Notes under the pieces: generated by a model | Told to the model about the DNA's origin: nothing | What the model saw: the letters and a program-made list of their open reading frames with translations, nothing else | Databases searched by the model: none | Made by a program: the position numbers and the translations under genes | NCBI RefSeq assembly: GCF_042684705.1 | Contig: NZ_JBHULZ010000041.1 | Location: 372,001-436,000 of the forward strand | Direction of reading: 5' to 3' | DNA from: Mesonia sediminis | GTDB taxonomy: Bacteria > Bacteroidota > Bacteroidia > Flavobacteriales > Flavobacteriaceae | DNA: 64,000 bases | Shown: piece by piece, positions 61,516 through 64,000 of the stretch | How the letters are laid out: each line of letters begins with the position of its first letter | Position numbering within the stretch: the stretch's first letter is position 1

Positions 61516-64000
61516 ATGGACCAATTTTCATTTCTAAATGCGGCACATACCGCATACTTTGCAGAGCTATACGATCAATACCTGCAACATCCCGATAGCG
61601 TAGAACCTAGTTGGAGGGCTTTTTTTCAAGGTTTCGACTTTGGAGTAAAAGAGTCTCAAGAAGAGCAAGAGCTTCGGCCTGTTCCTAATTCACAAGCGGT
61701 ACAATCCAATAATGCCAGTCCCTCAGTAGCACCAGTTGAGCTTCCTGAAGAGCTTAAGAAAGAGTTTAAGGTAGTTCAATTAATTGATGCTTACCGAACG
61801 CGCGGGCATTTGTTTACAAAAACAAATCCGGTAAGGGAGCGCAGAAAATACGCACCTACTTTAGATATCGATAATTTCGGGCTGAGTCAAGCCGATCTAG
61901 AAATGACTTTCTCTGCGGGAGAAATTTTAGACCTGGGCAAGACCACTTTAAAAAATATAATAGATCATTTGCAAAAAGTATATTGTGCTTCAATTGGAGT
62001 AGAATATATGCATATGCGCAAGCCAGAGGAAATTAAATGGATTCAAAACTGGCTCAACGTTAACGAAAACAAACCGCAGTTTACACCAAAACAAAAGAAA
62101 CAAATTTTAAATAAACTTACCCAAGCCGTAGGTTTTGAGTCGTTTTTGCATACAAAATTTGTAGGTCAAAAACGCTTTTCGCTTGAAGGTGGCGAGAGTT
62201 TAATTCCGGGTTTAGATGCTTTAATAGAAAAAGCAGCAGAAAAAGGGGTTAAAGAATTTGTTATGGGTATGGCTCATAGAGGTCGCCTAAATACGCTTAC
62301 CAATATATTTGGTAAAGCACCCAAAGATATTTTTAGCGAGTTTGAAGGAAAAGATTACGAACAAGAAATTTTTGATGGCGATGTAAAATACCATTTGGGA
62401 TGGACATCTTGCCGTAAAACCGATAGCGGTAAAGGTATTACTTTAAACATTGCACCAAATCCATCACACCTAGAGACAGTAGGGCCTGTAGTAGAGGGAA
62501 TTACCCGATCAAAACAAGATAGACATTATTTAGATACACCAAAAGCAGTCTTACCTATAGTAGTTCATGGTGATGCTGCAATTGCTGGACAAGGAGTGGT
62601 TTATGAAACCATTCAAATGGCTCAGCTTGACGGTTATAAAACGCAAGGAACCATTCACGTAGTAGTAAACAACCAAATTGGGTTTACCACAAACTATCTC
62701 GATGCGCGATCTTCAACTTATTGTACAGACGTAGCAAAGGTAACCCTTTCGCCTGTTTTACACGTTAATGCAGATGATACCGAAGCGGTTGTACACGCCA
62801 TGTTGTTTGCTTTAGATTATCGAATGGAGTTTGGTAAAGACGTGTTTATTGATTTATTAGGCTATAGAAAATACGGACATAACGAAGGAGATGAGCCGCG
62901 TTTTACACAACCTAAACTTTATAAAGCCATTGCTAAGCATAAAAATCCTAAAGAGATTTATAAAGAACAACTGCTCAGCCAAGGCGTTATAGATCAAGCT
63001 TACGCTGAAGAGCTTGAAAAAGAATACAAAGCTTTCTTAGAACAAGATTTTGAAAGTTCTAAAAAAGAAGATACTACCATTATTACTCCTATAATGCAAG
63101 AGGAGTGGGAAGGCCTTAGCTATGGTTCTGAAACAGAAATGATGCAGAAGGTAGACACTAGCTATGACCAAGAGAAATTAGATCGTGTTGCCAAAAGGAT
63201 TACACAATTACCTGAAGGTAAAAAATTCTTAAAGAAGATTACTAGACTTATTAAAGCTAGGGAAAATATGTACTTTGAGAAAAACCAATTAGATTGGGGA
63301 TTGGCAGAGCTATTAGCTTATGGTAGTTTATTAGAAGAGGGCCATGACGTGCGTATGACAGGGCAGGATGTTGAAAGAGGTACCTTTTCACATAGACACG
63401 CTGTTTTAAAAGTTGAGGAAAGTGAAGAAGAAATTATTCTTCATAATAAAATAAGCGAAGATCAAGGTGAGCTATATATCTACAATAGTTTATTGTCTGA
63501 ATATGCCGTGTTAGGCTTCGATTATGGTTATGCCATGGCAGATCCTAATGTATTGACCATTTGGGAAGCTCAGTTTGGAGACTTTAGCAACGGAGCTCAA
63601 ATTGTAATCGACCAATATATCTCATCAGCCGAAGATAAATGGAAACTGCAAAATGGTCTTGTAATGCTGTTGCCTCACGGGTATGAAGGTCAAGGTGCCG
63701 AGCACTCATCTTCACGTATGGAACGTTACTTGCAACTTTGTGCAAAAGACAATATGTACGTAGCAAACTGTACTACACCAGCTAACTTTTTTCATTTGCT
63801 CAGAAGGCAAATTAAATCTAACTTTAGAAAGCCTTTAATTGTTTTTACACCAAAAAGTTTATTGAGACACCCCAAAGTAGTGTCTACTAAACAAGAGTTA
63901 GCTGAGGGAAGTTTTAAACCGCTTATCGATGATGAGGTGGAAAACCCTAAAAACATAAAATCTTTAGTGTTTTGTATGGGTAAATTCTATTACGATTTAT
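61516..64000 (+). CDS. sucA: 2-oxoglutarate dehydrogenase E1 component (5' part)
   Basis: The frame is open from ATG 61516 to the window end (828 codons), so the last about 90-100 codons of a usual 920-930-residue protein are missing. It begins MDQFSFLNAAHTAYFAELYD, the E1 N-terminal extension that docks onto E2. The thiamine-diphosphate enzyme core shows GMAHRGRLNTLTN, VVHGDAAIAGQG and VNNQIGFTT. It decarboxylates 2-oxoglutarate in the TCA cycle; sucB would be expected just downstream. The leader is about 30 nt. Confidence 0.95.
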   Translation, partial: MDQFSFLNAAHTAYFAELYDQYLQHPDSVEPSWRAFFQGFDFGVKESQEEQELRPVPNSQAVQSNNASPSVAPVELPEELKKEFKVVQLIDAYRTRGHLFTKTNPVRERRKYAPTLDIDNFGLSQADLEMTFSAGEILDLGKTTLKNIIDHLQKVYCASIGVEYMHMRKPEEIKWIQNWLNVNENKPQFTPKQKKQILNKLTQAVGFESFLHTKFVGQKRFSLEGGESLIPGLDALIEKAAEKGVKEFVMGMAHRGRLNTLTNIFGKAPKDIFSEFEGKDYEQEIFDGDVKYHLGWTSCRKTDSGKGITLNIAPNPSHLETVGPVVEGITRSKQDRHYLDTPKAVLPIVVHGDAAIAGQGVVYETIQMAQLDGYKTQGTIHVVVNNQIGFTTNYLDARSSTYCTDVAKVTLSPVLHVNADDTEAVVHAMLFALDYRMEFGKDVFIDLLGYRKYGHNEGDEPRFTQPKLYKAIAKHKNPKEIYKEQLLSQGVIDQAYAEELEKEYKAFLEQDFESSKKEDTTIITPIMQEEWEGLSYGSETEMMQKVDTSYDQEKLDRVAKRITQLPEGKKFLKKITRLIKARENMYFEKNQLDWGLAELLAYGSLLEEGHDVRMTGQDVERGTFSHRHAVLKVEESEEEIILHNKISEDQGELYIYNSLLSEYAVLGFDYGYAMADPNVLTIWEAQFGDFSNGAQIVIDQYISSAEDKWKLQNGLVMLLPHGYEGQGAEHSSSRMERYLQLCAKDNMYVANCTTPANFFHLLRRQIKSNFRKPLIVFTPKSLLRHPKVVSTKQELAEGSFKPLIDDEVENPKNIKSLVFCMGKFYYDL

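Overview
The window is a 64 kb piece of an AT-rich chromosome from a member of the Bacteroidota, almost certainly family Flavobacteriaceae. The genus cannot be set from the sequence alone. Pointers are: Bacteroidota promoter elements (-7 TAnnTTTG, sometimes with a -33 TTG/TTTG) in front of many genes; no Shine-Dalgarno pattern; carboxypeptidase-regulatory-domain TonB-dependent receptors paired with lipoproteins; an sdhCAB operon with a single five-helix cytochrome b subunit; and families largely restricted to this phylum (DUF3108, DUF3078, DUF2480, DUF5689, M23 peptidases with a GPHVC motif). No rRNA, tRNA, CRISPR array, transposase, integrase or prophage gene was seen. Most of the window looks like core chromosome.

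Layout. 0-5 kb: the 3' end of uvrC, a patatin/outer-membrane-barrel protein, and a tyrosine-degradation pair (hmgA, hppD). 5-7.3 kb: a probable small RNA or attenuated leader with its own promoter and terminator, then a DUF3108 protein and an M23 peptidase. 7.4-17.7 kb: the most distinctive block. It holds two paralogous TonB-receptor/surface-lipoprotein pairs, both lipoproteins with a choice-of-anchor-J-like domain and one with an OB-like DUF5689 domain. Between them lie a 4-helix membrane protein and a divergently read endonuclease/exonuclease/phosphatase lipoprotein. 17.8-31 kb: housekeeping and envelope genes (hflX, a MORN-like protein, aspS, a ClC channel, a cold-shock protein, a zinc-ribbon/M28 peptidase/epimerase operon, an M13 peptidase group). 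31-38.7 kb: a threonine-dehydrogenase-like epimerase, sdhCAB, two unrecognised envelope genes, and an Xaa-Pro aminopeptidase.

38.8-45 kb: a serine hydrolase divergent from an alpha/beta hydrolase, aspartate kinase divergent from an ACT-like protein, and thiL. 45-53.6 kb: a long SUF iron-sulfur cluster cluster (HesB-type carrier, sufB, lipoprotein, sufC, sufD, sufS, META lipoprotein, sufE, DUF59, DUF2480) followed by a DUF3078 protein. 53.7-60.3 kb: a TetR-TolC-adaptor-RND efflux operon. 60.4-64 kb: a polyprenyl synthase and the first 828 codons of 2-oxoglutarate dehydrogenase E1, cut by the window edge.

Most convergent gene pairs are separated by one A/T-flanked perfect hairpin that can stop transcription from both sides. 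The best candidates for undescribed biology are: the duplicated receptor/anchor-J modules with the nuclease lipoprotein, possibly a nucleic-acid or phosphodiester scavenging system; a new four-copy repeat unit in the first lipoprotein; two lipoproteins embedded in the SUF operon; a palindrome between lysC and an ACT-like gene that contains divergent -7 elements; and the candidate sRNA at about 5.0 kb.
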